A stretch of 64,000 nt of DNA from Hypomesus transpacificus (GCF_021917145.1 NC_061082.1:17527462-17591461); one strand, 5' to 3'; positions 45,746-58,509 are shown, numbered from the stretch's first letter. Notes: generated by a model from the sequence alone, not told the origin. A program made the numbers and translations.

Positions 45746-48353
45746 GTCCAGGGACCAGTGAGATGGAGTAAACCGGCCTAAACTGGATTTAGCCCTACAC
45801 CAGTGCCATGGCAACATATTGGCCTAAGATACAGATCAAGTCCCATGGGTCTTTCAGTATTGGTTTACTTGCCAAATTAGCCTACGGATGCCCAACCATG
45901 GAGAGATGGGCTGGGTGGGGTGGTGGGGGAAAGATTGTATCTACAGAGATAATTTGTTGGATTTGAAAGGAAATCCAGAGTCAACTGCCGTTGTCATGTA
46001 TTGTCACTGCTGTGCATTGTACTGTCTGCCACATGGCTACAGTTTTATTTGTCCTGTTGTGTGTCCTTTACTCTGCTGGCTTCCAGGAATTGAATATTAT
46101 GATTTTATAATATATTTTTTTTCCTATTTTTTTCTTCGAATTGATAAAGTAGTTGCTAGCTGTTGGGGACATGCCATTTGATGACACACGCAGACTTCTA
46201 ACATGTAGGCCTTAGTGCACCGTTCTTTCATTGTCTCGTGTCTCATCTTTCATTCAGTCTCAACTGTCAGTTTCAACTGTCTCAGCTGCTCAGAAGCATC
46301 CAGTCAGGGATGCATTAAAACAAGCGACTCCCTGAACACACTTGGTCTTCGAGCATCAGTCTTCAACAACATCTGGGCGAGATGCTCTGACCTTCACAGA
46401 TGCGAAGCTCACATCCGTCCTTTCCCTGACAGGACACTCATCTTCTTCAGCCTCCAGAATCTCTTTTTGCTCTTCTGGAATGTACTTTCAGCTCAGTCTT
46501 GACGGCAGTTGCCTCCAAACCAATGCAGGGAAGACAACCTCAAGAAAGGTTGAAGTGACAACCTAACTTGCAAGAAAGAGAAATGAAACGTGACAATCCT
46601 AGTGTTGGAGGGAGTGGAAGCTGGTGGCTGTCACCACAGAACTCTTTTACAGTTGGAATGCATAGTCGCCATGGAAACAAACCACGCAACATACAGTGAT
46701 CTGCTGTCACTATTACTGTGAGGGGTGTGTGTCTTTTCTCCTTCTCTTTATGTCTCCTCTTTATACCTCTCTTTGTTTCCCTCTCTCTCTTTGTCTTTCT
46801 CTCTCATGGACTTGTCTGTTGTCATGGTATCCAAATGTATTGATGCGTTGCTGGCTCCATTCTGGACACGACCTGCTCCGCGACCTGCTACTGTTTCACA
46901 CGATTCTCACAGACGCCATAGTTCATATGCTACTCTACTCCTCGTGCACTGCGTACAACAGTATGAGATGGAAACTGCTCAGAAATGAATTGCGAGTGAT
47001 TGACCAAACTGTAGATCTACAATGTACAATCTCCTTAAATGTGTTTTACTGTTTGAAGTTAAGAAGTACTATGTGATGGTTCTGAACCTCAAACAGGTCA
47101 CTAAGGAAAAGTACAGAAAACAGCCATGGAACAACCAGAGAGTAAACTACGCTTTATAAGACCCAGAAGGATACAGTATGCCTTCAAGCACTTCCAAAAG
47201 TCTCGTTCCAATTCTAATGAAAATAGAGCGGTGTCCTTGGGCTTGGAGCTGTGATGATCCAGTTCTGGTTCCCACCCAGTCCAGCAAGCCTGCAGACCCA
47301 GGGAGCGAGTGGCGTCACCGGCCTGCTGCCTCTCACAACCTTCTGGTTTTCATTAATCGTTGCCGTTTCAGACACTTATTACATGTGACTGCCCCACCTC
47401 ATTAGGCTGGCCCCCCCAACCTTCATAGGCTCCAGTACTGATTGTAGAATAACAGTGACTTCACTAGCCGGCAAGAGGGATGGAGGTCCTGGGCCCGTTA
47501 GAGGAAGAACCACACATAGATGCAATCAGGGACTGACGAATCAGGGTCCTGTTCGAGGATGTGATGTTGAGGTTGCCTTTTACACTGTAATTGACTAATC
47601 ATGACATAGATGACTGGAGAGTAATGTACTGGGTACCGTTAGTTTATCGACAATATGGGAGATGTAAATCATTGTAAAATTAGATTTGTATTGGTATAGT
47701 TGTATTACTGTAAACTGTGTCTTTATTCTTAACTATTCTTCTTTGTCTTTTTCTTCAGATTTTAGCAGTTGCCCTTGCTGTGTCACACCATATGCAAATA
47801 GTTGACACAGCTCTGCCCGGAGATGCGGGAGGAGCCGTCTGTTTGGTGTGACATCTAAACGTCCCGACAGGGTAGAGCCGGTCTCCGTGGAGACAGCGAG
47901 GGCAGGTCAGTGCTGTGTCATGACTGTGTGCGCAGCAGACTTCCTGCCCCCAAGTGACCCCTCCCTCCGCTGCCAGGAAGTGCAGATGTCCACTGTCATG
48001 TGGGTGGGGCACATCGGCATTTGTGAAAGTCGACGAGGTATGAGTCACCTCAGAAGGCAGTAGGTTTGCCTGACCTTAAAAGAGTATTTGTTCCATTGAC
48101 CAAAGCCTCACCCGTTAAAATAAACATTCGATTACACATACAGGAAATACATGAATTATTTATATATGAAAAGCAAACACCTCACATGCAATCTCATTGA
48201 TATTCTTTGCATACTGTGTCTCGGTGGTATTAAGTCTCTTTAGGGCATTCAGAGTGTCAACAGGAGCACAGACACATAGGAGATCTGTTGAGCTCAGGGA
48301 GAGCTACTGCTGCAAACTCGTCAATAGAAAGCATGTAACTCTCCTTCAATGGA
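45746..48353. other. Intergenic sequence; no convincing gene
   Basis: Short open frames only. A segment at 47755-47830 contains accatatgcaaatagttgac, with an octamer (ATGCAAAT, POU/Oct site), inside unique sequence. A T-rich/CT-rich tract lies at 46735-46805. Confidence 0.45.
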
Positions 48354-48537
48354 GTCAGATGGCTGAGCGGTTAGGGCTCGTAATCAGAAGGTCGCTGGTT
48401 CGATTCCCGGCCTTGCCAACTGACGTTGTGTCCTTGGGCAAGGCACTTCACCCTACTTGCCTCGGGGGGAATGTCCCTGTACTTACTGTAAGTCGCTCTG
48501 GATAAGAGCGTCTGCTAAATGACTAAATGTGAATGTA
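48354..48537 (+). mobile_element. tRNA-derived SINE, best-preserved copy
   Basis: A box tggctgagcggttaggg; B box ggttcgattcc matches the Pol III consensus exactly; body tgtccttgggcaaggcactt and cctacttgcctcgggg; tail taagtcgctctggataagag and cgtctgctaaatgac, ending taaatgtgaatgta. About 184 bp. Confidence 0.92.
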
Positions 48538-49711
48538 GTGAAAATTCCCAATAATGGATGAACACACTGCTTTTCCATGTGTTTGGTCGGTCGAACAGCA
48601 CCTGGGTTCAAAGAGACTGCACCATCTGATAAGAGCCAAGGTAATAGCTTTCCTTGGAGGGGGACTCCTAAGTAAAACAACTCTTCCAACACACACACAC
48701 ACACAAACAGACACCTTGCCAGATTTCCTTTTTCCAATATAATGACTACCAAATGATGCCCCAGAGCCCTTACAACCCCCCCCCCCCCCCTCACCTCCCC
48801 CTGCCTCCCCCTTCATTTGACAAGCCTTGGAGGAATGGAGTGTGCCAGGACTTGTGCTGCATCCGGATATCTGGCTAGCTGGTTAGCTTTGACCTTTAGA
48901 GTCAGCCAGGCCGTCAGCAAGGCAGTCTGCCAGCCAGCCAGCTAATCATGGAAACTAGCATGAAATATAGATTTTTATGCCCAGGGTTTTGTAAATGTGC
49001 CTAAATAAGTGACGCGTTCACAAGGATGACTTAAGATACATTATGAAAAAAAAGTGGACTCATATAACAGATTTGTACAATTATTATTTATTGATTATCT
49101 TAAGTACAAGCATTTGTCCCCCATGAAGTGTTTTTGACGGGAGGAAATGGATCAAGCCGTTCGGTGCGTGTAATCAGGAGCTTTAATTTGCCAGGAGGAA
49201 ATTGCAGGTCAACCACAGATGATTTTTAATGGTAGCCAGTTTTAGCAGTTAAAGTTGTGTGACCTTGACCAGGACCACATCCCAGGGGATGGGGTGTGAA
49301 CACAGATGTTGACCTGTCTGTCTCTGGCTGCCAGCCTGTCTGTCTGTCTCTGCCTGCCTTACTCTCTGTCTGCCTGTCTGCTTGATAGCTGGATGACAGA
49401 TGGTACTGCTAGCCTGCCCCGGGTCCTCACTGACCTGCCTGGGATTCTGGAATGCATATCCTGTCCAGTTAGACAGGACCCACCACTGCCCAGGCACCCT
49501 GGGAGTGGGAGGTGGGGGTGTCCGCTGAGGTGACGGGGCTGGTTGGTACGTGGGTCCTGAGGGTTCAATTGCCCATGGCCCATGAGTGGACAGGTCTTGA
49601 TGAATGAGCCCCCCTAGATCTGGGATTGGACGGAGGGGGAGGGAGAGCAGAGTAATGTCAGTGTGAGTGAGCGTGTCGAGCTGTGACAAGATGCTTCATC
49701 ACAGACCGGCA
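48538..49711. other. Intergenic sequence with candidate conserved blocks at 48955-49070 and 49105-49260
   Basis: A C run lies at 48776-48790. Sequence with atagatttttatgcccaggg, and further on aatcaggagctttaatttgc and gatgatttttaatggtagcc, has the unique, TTTAAT-rich texture of conserved enhancers. A CTGT-rich tract lies at 49315-49385. No gene recognised. Confidence 0.3.
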
Positions 49712-50215
49712 TTAGCATTGTGTTATATAGGCTTGTGTTAGCCTGGTGTTATACAGGCTCGTGTTAGCATGGCGTTATACATGGAGGACATGTTTTTATT
49801 TATATTGGGAAACCGCTCGAGATGCCGCAAATACTGTGGCTTGTGTTTGTTGAGTCACACTTTTATTTATTTTGGGATACCACAAAGACTGTGTTAGCAT
49901 GGGGGTATACAGGCTGGTGTTAGCATGGGGGTATACAGGCTGGTGTTAGCACGGAGGTATACATGCTGGTGTTAGGATGAGGATATACAGACTGGTGTTA
50001 GCATGGGGGTATACAGGGTGGTGTTAGCATGGGGGTATACAGGCTGGTGTTAGGATGAGGGTATACAGACTGGTGTTAGCATGGGGGTATACAGGCTGGT
50101 GTTAGCATGGGGGTATATAGGCTGGTGTTAGCGTGGGGGTCAACGTATCAGTGTTAGCGTGGTGTTACTTTATACAGCCTAGCGTTAGGATGGTGTTATA
50201 CAGGCCAGCGTCAGT
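49712..50215. repeat. 26-bp minisatellite of the unit ggtgttagcatgggggtata (cagact/cagget variants)
   Basis: At least ten head-to-tail units of about 26 bp between 49890 and 50140, with older diverged units on both sides. The core tgttagcatgggggtatac is highly uniform in the middle, and variants gcacggagg and ggatgaggg alternate, suggesting higher-order copying of two-unit blocks. Confidence 0.9.
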
Positions 50216-51164
50216 TCAAGTTTCAGGTTTATTGCCATTTGTCACAAAAACAAGTACAGATACATTGGAGTTAGTTGGTCCTGCTCTTTGACAGTTTTTT
50301 AAACCCGTTAATAAATTGTAAACCTTTAAAAGATAATCCTAATCCAATATGAGCCACTATTCTTACAAACAACATAGTATAGATTGGAGACAAAGTGAGG
50401 ACAGAGTGGTGGATTGATTTTCTCCACTGACCCCTGCTACATGTCGCCGTCCGCATCATGCTCAGGTCCAAGCTTGAAATCACGTATCTCATCATCCAAA
50501 ATCAATACCGCACCAGCGACAGGGATTAGGGGAGGCAGAGAGGCGGCTGGAGGGGAGTCTGAACCTCCATGGCCTCACTCCCAGAATCCTTAGCTTGGAC
50601 GTGTTCCTCACAGGTCACATGTCAGCTGTTCCCCCTGTGTCTCGTGGGATCACGAGGCCCCGAAAGGCGACGGCCGTCTCACAGCAGCGAATTTGACAGC
50701 AGTAGAACCTCTGGGTATAGTGCAGGCCGGTGGCAGTAGGTCAGTGAATAAGTGGTTCGCTAAAAGGCTTCCTGTTTCTCTGTTCCTGTCAACAGGGCTG
50801 TGAGTCATAAGGCCCCACATGCAGGGTGGGTACTGTGGTCCATTACTGTCATGACTGGATGTGAAAGGAGCAAGACTGACCAGATACACCAGTCGCTATT
50901 TCTGTCCCTGGTAATTAGCAGGTAATTAGCAGGTAATTAGCAGGTAATTACGATAAATTCGCATTTTAGGTCTACCTGGGTAGATGTAGTCATTTCACGC
51001 ATGACTGAAGAAGAGAATGGCATAAAAGGGAGTTTTGACACTTGATCTGTATGAGATTAGGGCTATCGTCATCTATGGAATCTTTCTGTTCAGCCATTTA
51101 GAATCTCGTTGTCTTCCATCACATCCAAACCACAGAAAAAAAACTAATGATAAGCTTTGACTCA
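50216..51164. other. Intergenic sequence with a small 11-bp tandem repeat
   Basis: aggtaattagc repeated four times at about 50908-50952, a homeodomain-type TAATTA core in a tandem array. Elsewhere unique, with no exon-like signal. Confidence 0.5.
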
Positions 51165-51850
51165 GCTGACAGTTAAAACCATCAGACTGTGGACAGATGA
51201 TTTACTCCCCATCGCATTCTCCTGGGCTGAATTACTGTCATTTTGATCGCTCGCCCTCTAATTTTAACTCGCGAACCAAAACAATGAAATGCTAATGTAG
51301 AGGACAACGCCTCTGCTTTGCGTCTCTTCCGACAAGTGACTGTTTGATATAAAATAACAGCATTGCTAAACCGTCATCGTGAAGATGGCCCTGAGGACAG
51401 ATAGGCTTGGGGCACTAGGCTCCTAGCAGGCCCGGTGGTGAAAGCAGCAGTACTGGCTGGACAGTTTAATGATGAGGGAGCACATGAATGTTTCATTAAG
51501 GCTGTGAGGTAAAGGTTACTGTTGCAGGGCAGGGCTGCATTCATTAATCTGAGGGGGCCGGCGCTGCATAAGTGTCTGCTCATCTGGCCAATGCCGCGTC
51601 ACCTTCACATGAATATTTGAAACGGTCATTTAGATGTAAATGAGGTTACCTGGCGAGTTGCTCAGCTTCGCCAATGACAAAGTCCTGTCCCAGGTGCACA
51701 GGAATTATGGTTGCCCCTTCTCCGAAATAATGGAATCGCTCTGGTTCAGGAGGATGTCGTCTCCAGTAACTTGGTTAGGTGTTGACATTTTGTCAGAGGC
51801 ATCCATTGAATGTTCCACTTCATCATCATTTGGCCAGTGATGGAAGTGTT
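51165..51850. other. Unique block, strongest candidate for conserved regulatory DNA
   Basis: About 650 bp free of simple repeats and transposon signatures, with many compact AT-rich cores: gctgaattactgtcattttg, aatgctaatgtagagg, cattcattaatctgag, catgaatatttgaa, gtcatttagatgtaaatgag. The texture is that of enhancer DNA near developmental genes. No frame shows coding constraint to my eye. Confidence 0.35.
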
Positions 51851-52753
51851 AATCGTGGACGCTGAATGCTGGTCTGTCAGGGCTGGTGCTTAGTCACCCT
51901 GATGAAGTTTTAATGGAATCATAGTTTCAGACTCTAGCAGAGCGCTTGTCTTCGCTGACTCCTCTCTTACGCATTCTGTCATAACCTCTGTTTACGTAGA
52001 ACAATCACAGACCTTCAGAGGTGCGTCTCTTCGGCATAACTAGACTTCAACAAAGGGAAACTGACTTCTAATTAGAGGTTTAAACTCTTTTTTTTTCATT
52101 GGAATGTAGTTGTGAAGCTCACTGATAAACATCACACTGTGCTGAAGCCTGAGCTTGGGCAGAGCTTTAGAGGAGTCCTGCTGGAGGAGTGGTGGCGGAG
52201 GTGGTTTCTGTCTGCGGCCTGGACAAGGTCTCTGCGTCCCCTGGAGAGGCACTCTGTCTGGGCTGCTGGGAGGTCTGTGGTCCCCTAGCCCCTGCCTGTC
52301 CGGACACACACTGACATGTAAACAAATAACCTCCAGTAACTAACGTCCAGACCCGATCCAGGCCCCGACTCATCCTCAGGCCAGGCCCACGCCCTCAGCC
52401 AGACTGAGGCTCAAGCCCAAACTCAGACCTAGGTCCAGATGCAGTTACAAACCCATACTCAGACCCAGGTTGGCTCCAGAGCGCTCTGTAAAGGCAGAGA
52501 TGAGTTGCAGACGTAGGAGAAGAATGCAAATCTCCAGAACTGACAGGACGTTTTAGACTGGTGGGTAGGAGAAGAATGCTTCAGCCATCCGGCCACTTCA
52601 GAGGGTTACAGCACAACGTTTTGTACAGTGATCCTCAACTGGTCGATCCAGTTATAGAACAAATACCAGCAAGATCTGTGTAGTCTAAAAACCTTTCCTG
52701 TGCCTTGTATGTGTACAATAACAAAAAAATGATATGGCTCTCCCATGTGTGTA
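51851..52753. other. Intergenic sequence; no gene seen
   Basis: A degenerate CAGACTC/CCCAGGC-type repeat lies at about 52370-52470. The rest is unique without features. Confidence 0.4.
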
Positions 52754-53373
52754 AGGCCCCATTTAGACAGAGGAAACCACATATATTTTCATGCGGTTTG
52801 GCCTTTCATTTACGCGAAAACTGAGGTTTTATCATTTCTAAAAACTCCGGCCAAAGTGGAGATTTCTGAAAACTCAGTTTTTGTGTTTGCGTGTGCACTA
52901 GGTTAACTGGAGTTTTAGGTTCTCAAACGTCACAGTATGCGACAAAAAATGCATCACGTCATGTGAGCGTCCTGTTTGTAGTAATGTAATGGGGTCATTT
53001 ATTTGTGAATTGCGTTACATTTGTGAATCAGGACATACATTTGTGCATCGCGTTGCATTTGTGCGTCGCGTTGCATTTATTTGTGAATCATTCAAACAAA
53101 TGAACCTCGCGCCTGAAAGGTAAAGGAAGTAGATCGTGTTATTTGAAGTTGTTGTTGATTTTGAGAATTCTGATTGGTTTGCTTGGCTTTATCCTTCCCA
53201 TTAAACTGCCGCCTACGGCCATAGTTATGATGGCGCTGGGGGCGTATTTATGCGGGTTCATGTAAACAGAAAAAAAATTGAAAGCGATTTTGTGTGTACA
53301 ACGTTATTTTTGAAAACGGAGGGGCAGAAATATGAATTTCTGTATATACCCGGCTATGTGTAAACGTGGCCTA
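52754..53373. mobile_element. Non-autonomous hAT-like element (about 620 bp)
   Basis: The left end aaggccccatttagacag and the right end, inverted, taggccacgtttacacatag are imperfect inverted repeats with the AGGCC.C.TTTA.ACA pattern of many vertebrate hAT MITEs. Inside are gaaaactgaggttttatc and gaaaactcagtttttgtg half-repeats. A nested 20-27-bp repeat (catttgtg..tcgcgttg) sits at about 52999-53090. No clear target duplication and no transposase. Confidence 0.5.
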
Positions 53374-54021
53374 AGATGTCTTGGGAAAACTATATTTTCT
53401 GCATTCAGCTTTGGCTTCACTTCCAGTGATCTGAGTTGTCAAGCAATAAGAGAGTGAAACTTGTCCATATGTTTATCATTGATTCATATTGTGAAGCCAA
53501 TAAGATTTCAAAAAGATAATAATTTCCTTGTTCATGTGGGGATCAATGTGACACCAGGGGTATTCTCCTTCCTGTAAGTTTGACATCAAGATGTCGTAAA
53601 TACGCCTGAAGAATGAAATTGATATTTCCTCTGGGTGCAAGGTTTAGGACATTGTAGACGGGACACTGTTCCCCAAGTATCTGTCATCAGGCATTTTTGG
53701 CAGACCTAATTTTTCACTTGCCCATTTTTCAAACCCCAGCCAGGAGAGAAAGAGCGAGAGAAACAAAGAAATATATAGACAAAAAAAGAGAGTTGAAAAA
53801 TACTGAGAAATAGAGAGAGATAAAGATACACAGAGAGAGAGGGAGAAAGAGAGAGAGCATCTGTGTGGAATTCCTCACATCGGGTTAGGATAGAGAAGGT
53901 TGTAAGTTGTGCATGGCGTGCATTTAAACTGTAAATCTGATTGCTGTAGGATTTTACAGGCCACTGAAACCGAAGTCCCACGACAACCAATCTGATGGGC
54001 AGCTGGCTTCCCAGCAAGAGC
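53374..54021. other. Intergenic sequence; purine-rich tract near 53745-53855
   Basis: AGAGA-rich purine tract on the plus strand, otherwise unique. No gene recognised. Confidence 0.5.
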
Positions 54022-54096
54022 ATGATGGTGGAGGGGGTGGGTGCTGGTGGGTGGGGGTGGGGTGGGGTGGGGGTGGGGGTGGCGGTGGGGGTAGGA
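54022..54096 (+). repeat. G-rich (GGGGGT)n tract with quadruplex potential
   Basis: About 75 bp made of GGT/GGGGT/GGGGGT units, with more than eight G runs of three or longer. The mirror frame on the minus strand reads Pro/His repeats. Confidence 0.85.
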
Positions 54097-55689
54097 TTGT
54101 GGTGATACTGTTACTGGTTCTCAAATATCTAACTCTGACACAATGTTCTATCACAATAAAAGCCAGATTGATCACAGCTGTCTTCCAACATGGTTGAAAG
54201 ACACTCAGTGTGATGAAGACCTAATGTTGAGTAATGCCCAAATGGTAGAAAGGTAAGGACCACCTGGATGTTCATACAGGGGTGGTAGTTGACATGTTTC
54301 TAAGGTGTGAAGACATTCAGACATCAGGCTGTATCAGTGATCTCTGAGCAGCAGGCCAAGATGAAGGGACATTAGAACTTTAGTGTTTTGCAGGAACTTC
54401 TTCAGCCAATCAGGAGCCCTGTTGGTGCGGCAGAGAATGTGTTGTTCCACCGTAGTCCAGAAGAAGACAGTTACGACAGATACAGACAGTCATACGCTCC
54501 TCATCCCCAACGTGATTGTCATCCATTTTTGTTTCCTGGAGGGTGAAACTGGACTAGAACTTTACTTCAAACTCTTGGCACATGGCATATGCAAGACAGA
54601 TATACTCTTCTCTTTCAAAAACATTTGGGATGTTTCCTTTGTAAGTTCTTTTGATACTCCCAGTTTCAAAAGAGGTCAACCATTCCTCTGTACAAAAGTA
54701 CGCCTTGTTCATAAATGGGTCTTTAAAGGAACGAGCAGATGAAAGCTATCTGGTGAGCGGACTTCTGCCTGTTGCTCCTTTTTCTCTCTGAATGAATTCA
54801 AGTAGTAAATGAGATGAATACTGTAAACATGTCCTTGCCTCGGCCACATAACTGATTTAATCCAAATTGTATGCCAGTGGTTAGATTTGAGATTTGAGTA
54901 CTGTAGTCATCAGTCATGTATCTTATTAGTGACACAGTTTGGAATGCCTTTTTTACTTACTACAAGATATCAAGTAAGTATCTAACAGACAGAATTCATA
55001 GTATCTCAGTTTAGTCTAGAAGCCTTATCTACATGACAGTGCATGTAAGACGGACATTAATTAGAAATCCATGTTGAAATACCCTTTTTCTTAAAACAAA
55101 ATGCGAAATAACATGGACATAATTGAGCCACCGAATGTACCATTCTTGTCCTTCTGCCTTACCCTACTCACCAGTAAACATTGAAGTCAATCACTAGAAT
55201 CAATCATTAGTATGAAAGATCTGTGACTGATAGAAAAAACACGCATTTCAACACTCACCCTAAGAACGAAAGAGAAAGATAGAAACATCTGTTGTGAAGG
55301 AGTCCACGCATCTCTGGAATGAGAACCGGACTATAAATAGTTCCCTTCTGACAGAGTGAGGAGATGAATTTCGGGGTTGATGAATGGCAGAGTGCTGAAA
55401 TAGGCGCGTCTGAGCTGTAAACAGAAAGGGGTGAGGGCAAACGGCCCGTGACGGCCGCTCCGATGAGGGGGCCATGTGTGCTGGGGCTGACGTCCTGCAC
55501 TGCCAGGACATCAACACAGAACCTCTGTGTTTGTTTTCATCCTGCGTGAGGTCTGGGGACTGTGTTTTATGTCAGGACTTTGTAGGCATGTATGACTTTA
55601 CGAGGGTTCGTGTGATTGGTTTATATTACAAGCTGGTCAAATTTAGGTAAATGATCTGCCTATAGGATCCCAGATTGGAGGATAGTGAT
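54097..55689. other. Intergenic sequence; no gene seen
   Basis: A 119-codon open frame at 54383-54742 (+) lacks domains, repeats and splice context and is probably chance. Minus-strand frames at 55255-55517 are equally uninformative. Confidence 0.45.
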
Positions 55690-55800
55690 GTGTCGTTCGT
55701 GAACGATTCGTTCATTTTGAACGAATCGTTAGTATGACTCGGGAGTAACGAGTAGTCTCAGAGAGCGATTCGTTCATTTTCTCGTGTCCGTGAAAAAAAG
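55690..55800. mobile_element. Hairpin-forming repeat end (GAACGATTCGTTC type)
   Basis: A perfect 13-bp palindrome, aacgattcgttca (55702-55714), ttt, tgaacgaatcgtt (55718-55730). A further half-copy, gcgattcgttcattttc, lies at about 55763-55779. This motif is familiar from fish non-autonomous DNA transposons. The far end of the element could not be located. Confidence 0.5.
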
Positions 55801-57271
55801 AAAGTTCAAATAACAAAACCTGTAATTATCACTTGTGAATTCATATCATTCACGTCTTACTAAACCTAGTCATGCTAAAGTGAATGAAGTAAACAAATAC
55901 TTTCAGGCAAATACTTTCATACTTAGGCTTGTCTCCTTGTAAATAGATCAGTTTCTCTCTATTTGTCAGTTTCAAATTATTTATATTCGTTTATAATTTT
56001 GGGGAAGAATGTTGTTCAAAGGTCACATTTGGTTAGGAAATGGAGCTCTGTCTCCATCTCTCCCTGTGAGCAGAGGTTGAGAGTCTGTATATAGATAACA
56101 TCTTTCTTGGTTTTTGATCAGACACAGTGCTGAGCTCATTTGAATTTGTTAAATCAACTTGGAGTACGTCCACTCTGAGTTAATCGTGGGCATAAGAACT
56201 GTTGAAAGCCAACATCAATGGAGCTCCGATACTAGTTAATACGTGTTTATGGTGAATCTGAGTACATTTTCCAGAAAAAAGCAATACGGCTCACAGCGTA
56301 GAGACAATTGCCGTGGGAGACAATTGCTGGCCAGGTCAATGCATACATTTGAATGCAGTAGCCAATCCTTACATTGAACATTTAACCACACTGTCAGTTA
56401 ATATTACAGGTGAAAAAGTGGTGGACTTCATAAAATAGCATGTTCAATATTATATTAAATATAAAAACATATAACGAACAGGTAAGGCACATTTTGTTTA
56501 GGCCCATAAGTTTGTGATTGTAGCCTATACCTCACCTTGGTTTTACTCGTGTTCGACATGATACGAAGTAAATATCAGTTGGTGCCTATTTCAACTTGTA
56601 GTAGCAGTTACCCCCAACAGAATGCTTTTCATCACAGGATGATGAAAATTAAAATTATGAAGAGACGTTTACTGCTGCTGTAGAAATGAATGCAGAGGCT
56701 ATGCATGGCTACTGGTAGTTTTCTCCCCATGTACTTTAATTTACAGGCTTTTGTGGAATTATCAGTTACACTGACATTAAGAGAATAATGAATAGAAAAA
56801 CCATTTGCACAGAGCATGGATGCTGTACGCAGTGAGATGTTCATTTAATGGCAGGTGAATTCTGCATGTGGAACTGTGGAATTTAATGTAATCTCATGTA
56901 TTCCCAGTTACCAGTAAATGAGTTGTACAAACTGCATCTCATGAAGCAAGTGCCAAAAAAAGACCAAGAGATTGTGAAGGCCTACTTGAGGCAGAAGAAT
57001 AAAGGCTAATCTTGAAATAGATTTGCAGGAACACCAGGGTGGATGGTCACAGGTGAATAATGTTAATTGCAGGAACAATAGCCTATATAAAGACTATTTG
57101 TTGAATTCCTATTTGTAGGCAATGAAGAACACTAAATTCAATTTCAATTATTTGTCTTTCAGTGCCTAAAAGCATTGGGTCGGTTCTGAATGCACGTCCA
57201 TGGTGTGTAACATTAGCGATGTAAGGCCTGAGAATGTTGCAAAAATAAATTACGAAGTGTGACGGGAAACG
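55801..57271. other. AT-rich sequence, partly decayed DNA transposon
   Basis: A short open segment at 56909-57009 reads LPVNELYKLHLMKQVPKKDQ then EIVKAYLRQKNKG and a stop, preceded by an AG. It might be the last exon of a transposon accessory protein, but I cannot name it. Nearby actctgagttaatcgtgg (56173-56190) resembles Harbinger-type end sequence. Confidence 0.3.
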
Positions 57272-57316
57272 GAAGTCGCTTTGGATAAAAGCGTCTGCCA
57301 AATGCGTAAATGTAAA
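57272..57316 (+). mobile_element. SINE tail fragment
   Basis: gtcgctttggataaaagcgt and ctgccaaatgcgtaaatgta match the 3' tail of the SINE family with the ggataaaagcg variant also seen reversed at about 33200-33250. The head is missing (5' truncation). Confidence 0.75.
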
Positions 57317-57539
57317 GGGTGGCTAACGTTAACTTAAGTATTCATCAGGGAATTAAAGCACATCGAATCGCGGTTTTATAATCCTCTACCGACGTATAAG
57401 TAAGCAAATTAAATTTAGTTTGAGATTGGTCGGCTGAACCAGGAAAGGTAGTCTAACTGTATAAACTGTATCAGGCTCAGAAAGTGGGAGAGAATAGACA
57501 TGCAGAGTTTGTCATGGAAAACCTGCATGCGAGTAGGTA

Positions 57540-57667
57540 AGTTTCAGAATGAGTTTCCATGGACCAAAAGTTTACCTCTCTTTCTGGAATGGAAAACCCA
57601 GAGGTTACCTCATTTTAGGGTTACCCAACTCAGGGTTTTTACAAAACCCACTTTCTGGAATACCCCC
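57540..57667. mobile_element. Harbinger-like terminal fragment
   Basis: Ends acaaaacccactttctggaa taccc; on the minus strand this starts ggggtattccagaaagtggg, followed by ccctgagttgggtaaccc, which resembles PIF/Harbinger MITE ends of fish. The partner end was not found. Confidence 0.35.
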
Positions 57668-58509
57668 GTAGTCTGCCATTGCTTACTACCTATTTTTAGA
57701 TCCAAATAGCATTCTAGTTGACTTTGTTTGTGTGACAGAGCTGTACCAGTTGTCAGTTTTGTCATAATGGTTTCTATTGGGGTATGTGGGGAAGGGAATG
57801 CTTATACCACCTGCCATGTGTTTGTCTCCATGTGTGTTGATTATGTCTGGTTCTAGTCCGGTTCGAGAGTACAGGTTCCCACAGATAATTACTTGACCCT
57901 AGGCCTGGAAGTAGCTGATTTAATCCTCTAGAAAAGAGATGCCTAGCTTCCTTGTAGTAAATGGATTCAGCAGGGGGAATATATGTTGCACATAGATAGA
58001 TGTTCTCATCTGATGAGATGAACTCTCTTTATTTTGAACCAAATGAAGAATGACCCTTTTTTGATGAGTTCAATTGAGTGTGTTAAGTGAGTCTCTCTGT
58101 CTGTCTCTCTCGCTCTCTCAGACAAAAGCTGTAATCATCTCCTTTCATTGATCTTAAAACCTCAGTATTATGTCAAATGTTATACTTCATTTAGATGATG
58201 TTGTTGTAAACACCCATCCTAAATAGCATTGTAGTCCCAAATCTTACTGTATATTGATTGTGAGAATAGAACCCACGTGTGTAATAGTGGGATTCCCAAG
58301 GTCAGACGAATAACTAGAATATCTCCTGAATCACCAATGGAGTTCCCCTTAAGGACACTGACACCAGCCCCAGAGAGACAGAGACCGTTCTCTTCAGGCC
58401 TGTCTCCTTCATTACCCTGCAGCCCCGGCCTCCCACCGCAGTATTTCACCACAGTTTATTGTTGAAAGAGCCCTGGTTTGTCCAGGGCATGGTACACCGC
58501 CAGCGGTGA
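57668..58509. other. Intergenic sequence; no gene seen
   Basis: Unique sequence with a short CTGTCTCTC tract near 58090-58120. No exon-like signal. Confidence 0.45.

Noticed and set aside
54383..54742. 119-codon plus-strand frame
   Set aside because: No similarity recognised; ordinary AT-rich sequence with no supporting context.
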